Position numbers and translations under genes: made by a program. A stretch of 64,000 nt of DNA, taken from the NCBI RefSeq assembly GCF_000374865.1, contig NZ_KB895468.1, positions 1 through 64,000 of the forward strand. The letters run 5' to 3'. The notes beneath the pieces are model-generated. The model worked only from the letters and a program-made list of their open reading frames with translations. It did not search any database and had not been told where the DNA came from. Source of the stretch: Arthrobacter sp. 135MFCol5.1 (GTDB lineage: Bacteria > Actinomycetota > Actinomycetes > Actinomycetales > Micrococcaceae). Positions 28,275-36,265 of this stretch are shown piece by piece. Within the stretch, counting starts at the first letter, position 1. Every line of letters begins with the position of its first letter.

Positions 28275-28730
28275 ATGACTTTGCGGCAGCGCGCGGGTAC
28301 CCAGGATGTCCCGACGACGGCCCAGCGGCTCAGGCGGGCAGCGAACCTCCTCAACGGGAGTACTGTCGCGGGCCTCGCCGTCGCCCTCGCCGCGGGGACC
28401 CGGCTAAGCCGCGGCCCGCGTGGCATGGTCCTGGCCGCCGGGTACCGTTGGCGGCTTCCGGCCGCCCGCGCCTTCACGGTGGGGAACGTGGTGCTGTACC
28501 GCGGTCCGGCCGCCGACCTGTTGTCCCGGCCTGCGTTGCTGGGCCATGAGGAGCGGCACTGCAGCCAGTACGCCTGGTGCCTCGGCCTGCCGTTCATTCC
28601 CTTCTACCTGGCCGCGGCCGGGTGGTCCGTGCTGCGGAGCGGAAATCCGGGAACAGCGAATATTTTCGAACGCAGGGCCGGCCTGGCCGCCGGCGGCTAC
28701 CCGGTTCCGGCGGGGAGCGCGGTCCTGTGA
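28275..28730 (+). CDS. hypothetical protein with HEERH motif and hydrophobic segment
   Basis: A 151-aa protein I cannot assign. ATG 28275 is chosen because the preceding frame overlaps the pheS upstream region without an RBS. A hydrophobic stretch (about residues 22-40) is followed by AAGYRWRLPAARAFTVGNVV and then LLGHEERHCSQYAWCLGLPF, in which HEERH looks like an HExxH-type metal site next to a likely membrane helix (FIPFYLAAAGWSVL). The C-terminus reads NIFERRAGLAAGGY. This pattern recalls small actinobacterial DUF4157-like proteins. Its stop overlaps the next start (GTGA), so it is coupled to the SIMPL protein. Confidence 0.7.
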   Translation: MTLRQRAGTQDVPTTAQRLRRAANLLNGSTVAGLAVALAAGTRLSRGPRGMVLAAGYRWRLPAARAFTVGNVVLYRGPAADLLSRPALLGHEERHCSQYAWCLGLPFIPFYLAAAGWSVLRSGNPGTANIFERRAGLAAGGYPVPAGSAVL

Positions 28731-29380
28731 ACGCCGCGGAGCGGGCCTCCACAGATGCCGGCACTGTGACCGTCACCGGGAGCGGGTGGGCGGAGGCGGT
28801 CCCTGACCTGGTGACGGTGTCCGTGGCGGTGGAGTGCCGCGCGCCGTCCGTGGCGGACGCGTATGCGGCGGCCGGCCAGGGCCTTGCCGCCGTGGCCGCG
28901 GCCCTCCGGGGACACGGCGTTGCCCCTGCCGACCTGCGGACGGGCGGCCTGTCAGTGCGGGCAGACCTCGCGTGGCGGGACGGCGAAGGGCAGAAACTCG
29001 TGGGCTACGTTGCGGTCGGCAGCATTGCTGTCAGGCTGCGGGACGTCGGCAACGCACCGGCGGCCATCTCCGCCGTTGGGTCGGGCGGTGACGACGTCCG
29101 GCTGGAGAGCCTGCAGCTGGTCCTCTCCGATGACTCAGCCACCCGTGCACAGGCCAGGGAGGCTGCCTGGCAGGACGCACTCCGCGCAGCCGCCCAGTTC
29201 GCGTCGCTCGCCTCGGCCACACTGGGCCGGGTCTTGTCCGTGACCGACCTCCGGGCGGCTCCCGGCCCGGTACCGGCCGCCGGCCTGCAACGGGCCTCCG
29301 CCGTTGAGGGGCTGCCCCTTGAGTCCGGCCGGAACCGGGTGGAGGCAGGCGTGACGGTCACGTGGGAGCTGCTGCACTAG
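28727..29380 (+). CDS. SIMPL (DUF541) domain protein
   Basis: A 217-aa protein of the SIMPL family, seen in TVTVTGSGWAEAVPDLVTVSVAVE at the start and the late beta-strand VEAGVTVTWELLH. SIMPL proteins are usually secreted or periplasmic and poorly understood; some relate to oxidative stress. No signal peptide is visible here, which is unusual. Start GTG 28727 overlaps the previous stop by 4 bases. The C-terminal half carries the expected R-A-x-A-R-x-A-A segment (ATRAQAREAAWQDALR). Confidence 0.78.
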   Translation: MNAAERASTDAGTVTVTGSGWAEAVPDLVTVSVAVECRAPSVADAYAAAGQGLAAVAAALRGHGVAPADLRTGGLSVRADLAWRDGEGQKLVGYVAVGSIAVRLRDVGNAPAAISAVGSGGDDVRLESLQLVLSDDSATRAQAREAAWQDALRAAAQFASLASATLGRVLSVTDLRAAPGPVPAAGLQRASAVEGLPLESGRNRVEAGVTVTWELLH

Positions 29381-29432
29381 CCGGCGTTGGCTGGGAGAAG
29401 CCCTGAGGCAGCGCGCCGCCCTTGACTTCCGT

Positions 29433-29448
29433 TCGAACATGTCTTCGA
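29433..29448 (+). promoter_or_regulatory. LexA (SOS) box in the radical SAM gene promoter
   Basis: TCGAACATGTCTTCGA differs from the actinobacterial consensus TCGAAC-N4-GTTCGA at one position. A -35 TTGACT (29422-29427) and a -10 TCGAAT (29445-29450) are 17 bases apart, and the box covers the spacer and the -10. The -10 ends 7 bases before ATG 29458, so the mRNA is probably leaderless. Confidence 0.72.
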
Positions 29449-29457
29449 ATGGAGGCC

Positions 29458-30555
29458 ATGAGATGGGAAGCACAGGCTTTGGTTCCGACCCCCGAAACTG
29501 CCAGTGGGGCTGCTCCGGCATTGCTGCCGCTGGCCGGCCTGGTCCGGTCCGTCACCACTCCCGAGTTCGCCGGCATCACGTTCCATGAGGTCACCGCAAA
29601 ATCGGTGCTCAACAGGGTCCCGGCGGGGTCCAGGATGCCTTTCGAATGGACGGTGAACCCCTACCGTGGTTGCAGCCACGCCTGCGTGTACTGCTTTGCC
29701 AGGAAGTCCCACACGTATTTGGATTTCGACGCCGGCATGGACTTCGACAACCAGGTGGTGGTTAAGGTCAACGCGGCGGAAGTGCTGCGCAAGGAAGTGA
29801 ACAAGGCGTCCTGGACGCGCCAGCAGGTGGCGCTTGGCACCAACACCGACCCCTATCAGCGGGCCGAGGGACGGTACCGCCTCATGCCGGGCATTATCTC
29901 CGCCCTGGCGGACTCCGGCACTCCCCTGTCCATCCTCACCAAGGGCACGTTGCTGGCGCGGGACATTCCCCTGTTGAAAAGTGCTGCCACGCAGGTGCCG
30001 GTAGGCCTGGGAATCTCGCTGGCCATGACCGATGAGGCCCTTTCGGAAGCCATCGAGCCCGGCACACCCGGGCCCAGGGCGCGGCTGAGGCTGGTGTCCC
30101 GGCTGCGCGAAGCCGGGCTCCCGTGTGGGGTGATGGCCATGCCCATCCTGCCGTGGCTTTCCGACAGTGACGAAGCCCTGGATGCTCTCTTCGGCTCCCT
30201 GGCGGCCGCGGGCGCAACGGGAGTCACCGCGGGTGCCCTGTACCTGAAGCCCGGGACCAGGGAGTGGTTCATGAAGTGGATCGCAGCCCACCACCCCGAA
30301 CTGGCGGGACGCTACCGGCGGCTGTACGGGACGGGGTCCTACGCTTCCAAGGAGTACCGCACCTGGCTGGCCGCCAAGGTCCGGTACTTCAAGGCACGCC
30401 ACGGTTTCTCGCATTCCTCCGGCTTCAGCCACCGGGACCTGGACGATCCCCGCGCCGAGGAAGCGCAGTACCCCGCCGGCAGCATCCCCGCCCCGGCTAC
30501 AGAGGGCACCGCGGGGGTTCCCGCCCGGCCTTCGCAGCAGGACGCCCTCTTCTAG
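29458..30555 (+). CDS. Rv2578c-type radical SAM protein, SOS-regulated
   Basis: A 365-aa radical SAM enzyme of the Rv2578c family, distantly like spore photoproduct lyase. The iron-sulfur motif C-x3-C-x2-C is CSHACVYC after TVNPYRGC. NTDPYQRAEGRYRLM and the C-terminal GSYASKEYRTWLAAKVRY are family hallmarks. The reaction is not known; a DNA-damage function is plausible. MRWEAQ at 29458 matches family N-termini; ATG 29449 is an alternative. A LexA box lies directly before it, and the M. tuberculosis counterpart is, as I recall, on the published LexA target list. The C-terminal 35 residues are Pro/Ala-rich and variable. Confidence 0.85.
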   Translation: MRWEAQALVPTPETASGAAPALLPLAGLVRSVTTPEFAGITFHEVTAKSVLNRVPAGSRMPFEWTVNPYRGCSHACVYCFARKSHTYLDFDAGMDFDNQVVVKVNAAEVLRKEVNKASWTRQQVALGTNTDPYQRAEGRYRLMPGIISALADSGTPLSILTKGTLLARDIPLLKSAATQVPVGLGISLAMTDEALSEAIEPGTPGPRARLRLVSRLREAGLPCGVMAMPILPWLSDSDEALDALFGSLAAAGATGVTAGALYLKPGTREWFMKWIAAHHPELAGRYRRLYGTGSYASKEYRTWLAAKVRYFKARHGFSHSSGFSHRDLDDPRAEEAQYPAGSIPAPATEGTAGVPARPSQQDALF

Positions 30556-30587
30556 CAGGTCCTGTGGTGGCGGTCCCGTGTCAGAGG

Positions 30588-30643
30588 CCCTGGTTCAGCG
30601 GGCCTGGTTCAGAGTGCCTGGTTCAGAGTGCCTGGTTCAGCGG
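30588..30643. repeat. four tandem copies of a 14-bp unit
   Basis: Units at 30588-30601, 30602-30615, 30616-30629 and 30630-30643 follow GCCTGGTTCAG plus three variable bases (CGG or AGT). Copies 3 and 4 encode, on the minus strand, the last residues of the Nudix protein (LNQAL); copies 1 and 2 extend past its stop. The unit length is not a multiple of three, so changes in copy number would shift the reading frame at the C-terminus. Confidence 0.85.
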
Positions 30644-31069
30644 GGATGCCACCGAGTCCAGCAAAGCCCGGACGATCGGAAAATCAGCAGGGATCCACGG
30701 CAGGCCCAGGACCGCGTCCCGGTCCCGGAGGTCCAGCCACCGCAGTTCGTCATGGTCTTCAAGGGGCCGCGGCTCGCCGTCGCTGACCTCCGCGAACCAG
30801 ACCCGCATGCTGGCCCGTTCGTTCAGCGGCCAGCCGCCGGGATCCTCCGCCGGCAGTTCGGGTCCCAGCCGGACACCGATTCCGAGTTCCTCTGACAGTT
30901 CCCGCACCAGCGCGGCCTCGGGCTCCTCGCCGGGTTCAACCTTGCCGCCCGGGAACTCCCACAGACCGGCCAGGTGCTCCGGCGCACTTCGCCTGGCGAC
31001 CAGCAGGGCCGCCGGGTCCGCCAGCTCGTCCACGATGGCTCCGCCCACAACCTGAATCAGTCCAGTCAT
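30623..31069 (-). CDS. Nudix hydrolase, MutT/8-oxo-dGTPase-like
   Basis: A 148-aa (deoxy)nucleoside-triphosphate pyrophosphohydrolase candidate. The Nudix box GGKVEPGEEPEAALVRELSE continuing into ELGI fits G-x5-E-x7-R-E-U-x-E-E-x-G-U. The N-terminus IQVVGGAIVD and the WEFPGG segment are typical of MutT-type enzymes that clean oxidised nucleotides. It is convergent with the SOS-linked radical SAM gene. The C-terminal LNQAL is encoded within a 14-bp tandem repeat, so strains may differ in the last residues. Substrate unproven. Confidence 0.88.
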   Translation of the reverse strand: MTGLIQVVGGAIVDELADPAALLVARRSAPEHLAGLWEFPGGKVEPGEEPEAALVRELSEELGIGVRLGPELPAEDPGGWPLNERASMRVWFAEVSDGEPRPLEDHDELRWLDLRDRDAVLGLPWIPADFPIVRALLDSVASPLNQAL

Positions 31070-31224
31070 TCGGCCATTCTATGGTCCACAATGGAATGTC
31101 CCGGAACAGCATTCCGGCTCAGGGAATAGGTCCTGGCCGCCAAGGGTTTGCGACTCTGTCCGGACGTTCCTGCCCCACTGCCGTGGCATCCGGTCTTTTC
31201 CACCCATCTTTGAGAAGCAGGCAC

Positions 31225-32433
31225 ATGAGCAGCGTTCTTTCCCAGTCCACGGCAACACCCGCCAAAACCCCGAACCTTGGGATGGCCATTTTTGCGCTGG
31301 CCATGGGCGGGGTAGGCATCGGTGTGACCGAGTTCACCATGATGGGCCTGTTGAAGGAGGTGGAGCAGGGACTGGCGATCAGCACTCCCCAGGCCGGCTA
31401 CCTGATCTCCGCCTACGCCCTGGGCGTCGTGGTCGGCGCCCCGCTGCTTGCCGTCGTCGGGGCCAAGCTACCCCGCAAATACCTGGCGCTCGGGCTCCTG
31501 CTTTTCTTTACGGTTGCCAACCTCAGTTCGTTCATCGCACCTGACTACGGGTCCATGCTCGTCTCGAGGTTCGCTGCGGGCCTGCCGCACGGGGCGTTCT
31601 TTGGCGTGGCCGCCGTGATAGCCGCCTCCCTGGTCCCGCCGACGCGGCGCGGCTGGGCCATCTCCATGGTGATGGCCGGCCTCAGCATCTCCAACGTCGT
31701 CGGAGTACCCTTTGCCACCTGGCTGGGCCAGGCCTTCGGCTGGCGGCTGCTGTTCGTCCTGGTGGGGTGCATCGGGCTGCTGGCACTGGTGCTCGTCTGG
31801 ATCTTCGTGCCGTTCCAGAAGACGCACCCGGACGCGAGCATCCGGCGCGAACTCGGTGCGCTGAAACGGCTGCAGGTGTGGCTGGCGCTCCTGGTGGGGA
31901 TTGTTGGCTTCGGCGGCTTCTTCGCAACCTATACCTACATCGCCCACACCATGACCAACGTGGCCGGAATCCCCTCCACGCTGATCCCGCTGGTGGTGGC
32001 CTTGTACGGACTGGGTATGGTGGCCGGGAACCTCATCGGCGGCAGGCTGGCCGACAAGTCGGTGATGGGCACCCTCTACCGCGTCCTGCCCGCGATTGCA
32101 GTTGCCCTGGTGCTCTACGCCGTGGCAGCACACTGGGCATGGAGCGCCCTGGTCATGGTGTTCGTGGTGGGGGCCGCCGGTTCCATGCTGGTCCCCGCCC
32201 TGCAAACCCGGCTGCTGGATGCTTCACCGGATGCGCCGTCCCTGGCCTCCTCGCTCAACCACGCCGCGCTCAACGTTGCCAACGCCCTGGGGGCCTTTCT
32301 CGGCGGCCTCGTCATTTCCCTCGGGTGGGGCTTCGTAGCCCCGGCGCTCGTGGGCGCCGTACTCGCCGTCCTCGGGTTCGGCGTCGCGCTGCTCAGTGGC
32401 GTGCTGGAGCGCAAGCGTCCGCTGGCAGCCTGA
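31225..32433 (+). CDS. MFS exporter, DHA1/AraJ-like
   Basis: A 402-aa major facilitator with about 12 membrane helices. MAIFALAMGGVGIGVTEFTMMG is the typical first helix of the AraJ/YdhP-type proton-driven exporters; VVGAPLLAVVGAKLPRKYLAL includes the cytoplasmic loop 2-3 motif. Such carriers export sugars, arabinose-like compounds or drugs, and the substrate cannot be predicted. ATG 31225 follows AGAAGCAGG. The open frame upstream to 31081 is hydrophilic and unlike the family, so it is not included. Divergent from the Nudix gene. Confidence 0.85.
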   Translation: MSSVLSQSTATPAKTPNLGMAIFALAMGGVGIGVTEFTMMGLLKEVEQGLAISTPQAGYLISAYALGVVVGAPLLAVVGAKLPRKYLALGLLLFFTVANLSSFIAPDYGSMLVSRFAAGLPHGAFFGVAAVIAASLVPPTRRGWAISMVMAGLSISNVVGVPFATWLGQAFGWRLLFVLVGCIGLLALVLVWIFVPFQKTHPDASIRRELGALKRLQVWLALLVGIVGFGGFFATYTYIAHTMTNVAGIPSTLIPLVVALYGLGMVAGNLIGGRLADKSVMGTLYRVLPAIAVALVLYAVAAHWAWSALVMVFVVGAAGSMLVPALQTRLLDASPDAPSLASSLNHAALNVANALGAFLGGLVISLGWGFVAPALVGAVLAVLGFGVALLSGVLERKRPLAA

Positions 32434-32673
32434 TCCCGCCCGCGACCCACCATCGCCGCGGTACCGCCATGTACAGCCAGGGAGCTTCCTAGTCGCCGGT
32501 TCTTCGCTGCTGGACAGTGCAGGATCCCGCCGTGGCCCCACCCGGTCCATACCGTACCGGGACGCCCCTAACGATGCAGCAACGGCGCAGGTTCGGCTAC
32601 TGACTTTGCGGGGCCCTTATGTTAGCTTGAGGCTCATCGGGACTATTTTTCCCGGTCACAATAAGGAGGAGAC

Positions 32674-32949
32674 ATGGGTTTTCTTGCTTGGATTATTTTG
32701 GGCCTGATTGTCGGGGCCATCGTTAAGGCCGTTATGCCCGGACGGGTCGGCGGCGGCTGGGTCACCAGCCTCATCCTCGGTGTTGTTGGTGCCATTGTTG
32801 GCGGCTGGATTGGCAGCCTCCTTTTCGCCAAGGGCGACATGGGCTTCTTCGACCTCGGCACGTGGATTCTCGCTATCGTCGGTGGCCTCATTGTCGCCGG
32901 CATCTACGGATTCGTCACCGGACGCGGAAAAGCCACCCGCGCGCCCTGA
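32674..32949 (+). CDS. GlsB/YeaQ/YmgE family stress-associated membrane protein
   Basis: A 91-aa protein with three glycine-rich helices: ILGLIVGAIVKAVMPG, TSLILGVVGAIVGGWIG and ILAIVGGLIVAGIYG, with charged loops between. This matches the transglycosylase-associated (GlsB/YeaQ) family linked to general stress; the molecular role is unknown. A strong AAGGAGGAG lies 4 bases before ATG 32674. A poor promoter candidate (CTGACT at 32600, TTAGCT at 32622) lies in the 240-base gap after the MFS gene. A clear terminator follows, so it is monocistronic. Confidence 0.88.
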   Translation: MGFLAWIILGLIVGAIVKAVMPGRVGGGWVTSLILGVVGAIVGGWIGSLLFAKGDMGFFDLGTWILAIVGGLIVAGIYGFVTGRGKATRAP

Positions 32950-32974
32950 CCACTCCGTCACCACATAACCACCG

Positions 32975-33003
32975 GGCCCCGGATATCCGGGGCCTTTCTT
33001 TTT
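32975..33003 (+). terminator. intrinsic terminator after the GlsB-family gene
   Basis: GGCCCCGG-ATAT-CCGGGGCC (32975-32994), a perfect 8-bp stem, is followed by TTTCTTTTT. It lies 25 bases after the stop and also faces the end of the convergent methyltransferase gene. Confidence 0.9.
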
Positions 33004-33068
33004 GCCCGGCCGCTTCTTCCCCGGCCACTCCTTCGTCGGCGGCGCCCTCCTGGCTGGCCGCCGGCAAC

Positions 33069-33980
33069 TTATTCCGGAACTGCCCCATCCCGGCGTTGGG
33101 ACCTGGCGCTGGCGTAGAGGCAGACGGTGGCCGCAGTACCGAGGTTCAGGCTCTCCGCCGCCCCGTAGACGGGGACAGCCACCCGGTGGTCGGCCAGGGC
33201 AAGTTCTTCCTCCGACAACCCCTGCGCCTCGTTGCCGAAGAACCAGGCTGTGGGCCCGGCCAGATCGTACACGGAATCCGGGCCCTTTCCGGTGAGCCTG
33301 CGGCGGGCGCTCTCGTCCTGGAGGACATCCAGGTCCAACTGTCCGTAGCCGTCCGCAGCGAGGATGCCGATGCCGCGGGCCTTGCACGCAGCCGCGAGTT
33401 CTGCCGGGTCGGCAGCCAGGACAACGGGCAGGTGGAACAGGGAACCGGCCGTAGAGCGGACTGCCTTGGGATTGTAGATATCGACGCTGGACGCAGTGAA
33501 CACCACGGCGTCGGCCCCGGCGGAATCGGCGGCGCGGAGCACTGTTCCGGCGTTACCGGGATCCCTGACCTGGCAGAGCACGGCTACCAGGCGTGGTCCG
33601 GCGTCGAGCACGTCCGCCAGGGAAACGTCCACGAAGCGGCAGACGGCCACGATTCCCTGCGGATTGACCGTGTCGGCCATGGCCGACAGGACCTCATCGG
33701 TGGCCAGCCGTGCCGTGGTCCCCTCGGCAAGCTCCTCGAACTCGGGAAAACGGTCCAGGCAGCTTTCACTTGCGTAGACGTCCGTGACGATGCCCGGGGC
33801 TCCGGCCGCAAGGCGCTGCTGGTGGAGCTTGAGTGCCTCGCGCACTGCCTGCGGCCCCTCAGCAAGGAACTGGCCACGCTTTAAACGGGCCGGGCGCCCT
33901 GCAAGCTTTGCCACGTCCCTGACCCGATCGGCTCGGGGGTTGGACAATGGAAAATCTTGCGGGCGCCCGGTGTCGTTCAT
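33069..33980 (-). CDS. SpoU/TrmH-family RNA 2'-O-methyltransferase
   Basis: A 303-aa SPOUT methyltransferase. The N-terminal substrate-binding part (RGQFLAEGPQAVREAL) is followed by the knot motifs: motif 1 LCQVRDPGNAGTVLRAADSAG, motif 2 WFFGNEAQGLSEEE and motif 3 VPVYGAAESLNLGTAATV. It likely methylates a ribose in 23S rRNA or tRNA; the exact nucleotide is unknown. ATG 33980 (MNDTGRPQ) is chosen; the longer frame runs into rplT. It follows rplT on the same strand after 70 bases, as in other actinobacteria, suggesting read-through from the infC operon. Confidence 0.9.
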   Translation of the reverse strand: MNDTGRPQDFPLSNPRADRVRDVAKLAGRPARLKRGQFLAEGPQAVREALKLHQQRLAAGAPGIVTDVYASESCLDRFPEFEELAEGTTARLATDEVLSAMADTVNPQGIVAVCRFVDVSLADVLDAGPRLVAVLCQVRDPGNAGTVLRAADSAGADAVVFTASSVDIYNPKAVRSTAGSLFHLPVVLAADPAELAAACKARGIGILAADGYGQLDLDVLQDESARRRLTGKGPDSVYDLAGPTAWFFGNEAQGLSEEELALADHRVAVPVYGAAESLNLGTAATVCLYASARSQRRDGAVPE

Positions 33981-34050
33981 ACAAGAAACTGTAGTAGCTG
34001 CTGCCACCAGTTCTTGAACCGGCCCCTCAGGGAGGAGCACTGCGCGGCCT

Positions 34051-34440
34051 CTAGGCTGCGGCGACCTTCTTGGCGGAGGTGTCAGCCGGCAGGGAGTCCT
34101 TGGCCACCTGGACCAGTGCGGCAAATGCGTTGGCGTCCGAGACGGCGAGCTCGGCCAGCATGCGGCGGTCAACCTCGACCTCAGCGGCCTTCAGGCCCTG
34201 GATCAGTCGGTTGTAGGTGAGGCCGTTGGCGCGGGACGCAGCGTTGATGCGCTGGATCCACAGGCGGCGGAAGTCGCCCTTCTTCTTCTTGCGGTCACCG
34301 TAGCTGTACACAAACGAGTGCAGCAGCTGCTCTTTGGCCTTGCGGTACAGGCGCGAACGCTGTCCGCGGTAACCCTTTGCCCGCTCAAGGACAACCCGGC
34401 GCTTCTTGTGGGCGTTTACCGCCCTCTTCACACGTGCCAC
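34051..34440 (-). CDS. rplT: 50S ribosomal protein L20
   Basis: A 129-aa ribosomal protein binding 23S rRNA early in 50S assembly. The start [15 protein letters not shown] and RQLWIxRIN-type segment [13 protein letters not shown] are characteristic. GTG 34440 is chosen with AAGGAG 7 bases before it; an upstream in-frame ATG (34470) would add residues not found in L20. The C-terminus [11 protein letters not shown] is a short extension. Third gene of infC-rpmI-rplT. Confidence 0.97.
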   Translation of the reverse strand: MARVKRAVNAHKKRRVVLERAKGYRGQRSRLYRKAKEQLLHSFVYSYGDRKKKKGDFRRLWIQRINAASRANGLTYNRLIQGLKAAEVEVDRRMLAELAVSDANAFAALVQVAKDSLPADTSAKKVAAA

Positions 34441-34558
34441 GTGCGTACTCCTTCGAAAATCTGATCCCAAGCATCTGTTGCCGGAAATCCGGCGGCCTGA
34501 GAAGGCTGTTTGGCAGAAGACGAACCGCCAGGGGGCGGCCCATCAATAAACTTGGAAA

Positions 34559-34753
34559 CTAGATGCCGAGCATCTTCCGGATGACCTTGGCATCGCCCTT
34601 GAAGACGATCTTGTCGCCGGCGAGGCGGCGGGTCAGGCGGCTGGACTTGTGCTCCAGGTAGTGGCGGCGGTTGGCCTGCTGGCGGCGCAGCTTGCCGCTG
34701 CCGGTCAGCTTGAAGCGCTTCTTAGCACCACTGTGGGTCTTCATCTTCGGCAT
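34559..34753 (-). CDS. rpmI: 50S ribosomal protein L35
   Basis: A 64-aa ribosomal protein: [20 protein letters not shown] and the C-terminal ending IRKMLGI are classic L35. AAGGAG lies about 10 bases before the ATG. It stands between infC and rplT, with gaps of 121 and 118 bases. Confidence 0.98.
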   Translation of the reverse strand: MPKMKTHSGAKKRFKLTGSGKLRRQQANRRHYLEHKSSRLTRRLAGDKIVFKGDAKVIRKMLGI

Positions 34754-34874
34754 GGGAACCGATCTCCTTACGTGTCTGCGGGCCCTGGGGCCGGCAGTTC
34801 TATCGCGCAGCCGCCCCTGCGGGCAGCATGCTGGTTGCTGACTGCCGGAGGGCGGAACCTCCGGCAGCTGTGAA

Positions 34875-35903
34875 CTAGTTGGTCTTCTTACCCGCCGGCT
34901 TGGGCACTGCCTTGGGGGCAGGGCGGGCAGCAGGCTTCGGTGCAGCAGGCCTGGCCACCGGCTTCGGCGGTGCAGGCACGGCGGCGGGCTTCGGCGCCGC
35001 TGCCGCCGGCTTGGCGGCGGTCGCGGGCTTCGGTGCTGCGGCAGCCTTCGGAGCCTCCTGCTTCGGAGCCTCCTGCTTGGGTGCAGCAGCCTTGGGCGCG
35101 GCGGCCTTAGGTGCTTCCTGCCGGGGAGCCGGGGCAGCCTTGGGAGCTTCCTCCTTGGCGGCTTCCTGCTCGGGAGCCGGTGCAGCAGGCGCCTCGGCAG
35201 CGGCAGTTTCCTCCGGAGCCGTCTCCGGTTCGGTGGAAACGGTGAAGCCTTCCGGCAGGAGGTCAGCCAGTGACTGGGTCATGGGCGCCTGGTCCGTGCC
35301 GGACGTGTCCACACGGCCGGAGGCTTTGGCTTCGTTCTGTGCCTTCGCCTCGGCGCGCTGGGTGGCGCGACGGGCTTCAGCCTTTGCCTCGGCCTTGTTC
35401 TTCAGCGGACCGACAACCATGACCATGTTCCGGCCATCGATGCGGGGGCTGGACTCCACCACGCCAACTTCGGCGACGTCGTCCGCGAAGCGCTGGAGCA
35501 GGCGGATGCCCATTTCGGGGCGCTGCTGCTCGCGGCCGCGGAACTGGATCATGGCCTTGACCTTGTCCCCGGCGCCGAGGAAGCGAAGGGCGTGGCCCCG
35601 CTTGGTCTCGTAGTCGTGGGTGTCGATCTTGAGGCGGAAGCGGATTTCCTTCAGAACGGTGTTCGTCTGGTTCTTCCGGGCCTCACGTGCCTTGACCGCG
35701 GCTTCGTACTTGTACTTGCCGAAATCCATCAGCTTGCACACCGGAGGCTTCGCCTGAGGTGCAACTTCAACGAGATCAAGGTCGGATTCGGCAGCCAGGC
35801 GCAGGGCATCCTCAATACGGACGATTCCTACCTGTTCACCTGCAGGTCCGACCAGCCGCACCTCGGGGACGCGGATACGCTCATTGATTCTTGGCTCGCT
35901 AAT
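34875..35903 (-). CDS. infC: translation initiation factor IF-3 with long Ala/Pro/Lys-rich C-terminal tail; ATT start
   Basis: Binds the 30S subunit and checks start-codon pairing. The core, residues 1 to about 180, contains [30 protein letters not shown] and a C-terminal domain ending near [11 protein letters not shown]. It then continues for about 160 residues of low-complexity A/P/K/E sequence (repeats like KQEAPK), giving 342 aa against the usual 170-210. No ATG/GTG/TTG fits; AGGAG stands 7 bases before ATT at 35903, which begins exactly where IF-3 begins. AUU is the known self-regulatory start of infC elsewhere. First gene of the infC-rpmI-rplT operon. Confidence 0.93.
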   Translation of the reverse strand: MSEPRINERIRVPEVRLVGPAGEQVGIVRIEDALRLAAESDLDLVEVAPQAKPPVCKLMDFGKYKYEAAVKAREARKNQTNTVLKEIRFRLKIDTHDYETKRGHALRFLGAGDKVKAMIQFRGREQQRPEMGIRLLQRFADDVAEVGVVESSPRIDGRNMVMVVGPLKNKAEAKAEARRATQRAEAKAQNEAKASGRVDTSGTDQAPMTQSLADLLPEGFTVSTEPETAPEETAAAEAPAAPAPEQEAAKEEAPKAAPAPRQEAPKAAAPKAAAPKQEAPKQEAPKAAAAPKPATAAKPAAAAPKPAAVPAPPKPVARPAAPKPAARPAPKAVPKPAGKKTN

Positions 35904-36150
35904 GTTAAAGCTCCTGTGTTTGTTGTTGTGTCCGGCAAATAGAGAAGGCCCCCAATTGCCGGAGCAATCGAAGGCCTCAAACAGGTTGGCGAAGCCGTCC
36001 CGAAAACGGGAAGCACGCGCACAGCTCCGGTTGTTACCGGTTCCATGCCCAACCAGGTACCCGGCAACCTTTCGTCCCCTGGCGGTTCGCAAGGAACCTG
36101 GGAAACAGCGGCTGACGCGGGTGGGAGAGAACTCCGCTTGCAAACTGGAT
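35904..36150 (-). promoter_or_regulatory. structured 5' leader of the infC operon
   Basis: A possible -10 TAGAAT lies at 36159-36154 on the minus strand, giving an untranslated leader of roughly 245 bases. Near its end (35977-35946) AGGCC and GGCCT enclose an inner ATTGC-TCCG-GCAAT hairpin, followed by TTCTCTATTT: a terminator-like structure just before the infC RBS. Leader control of infC/rpmI/rplT by L20 or attenuation is known in other bacteria; the class here is not recognised. No open gene fits this 362-base gap. Confidence 0.5.
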
Positions 36151-36265
36151 GCCATTCTACAGAAAAAAATTCCCGCCAACGCCGCGAAGCGCTGCTGGGA
36201 ACCCCATCGCTTGGAACGATCTCTGAAATAACGACATCCAGTCGGTCTGTGTCAAGCTTACCAGT

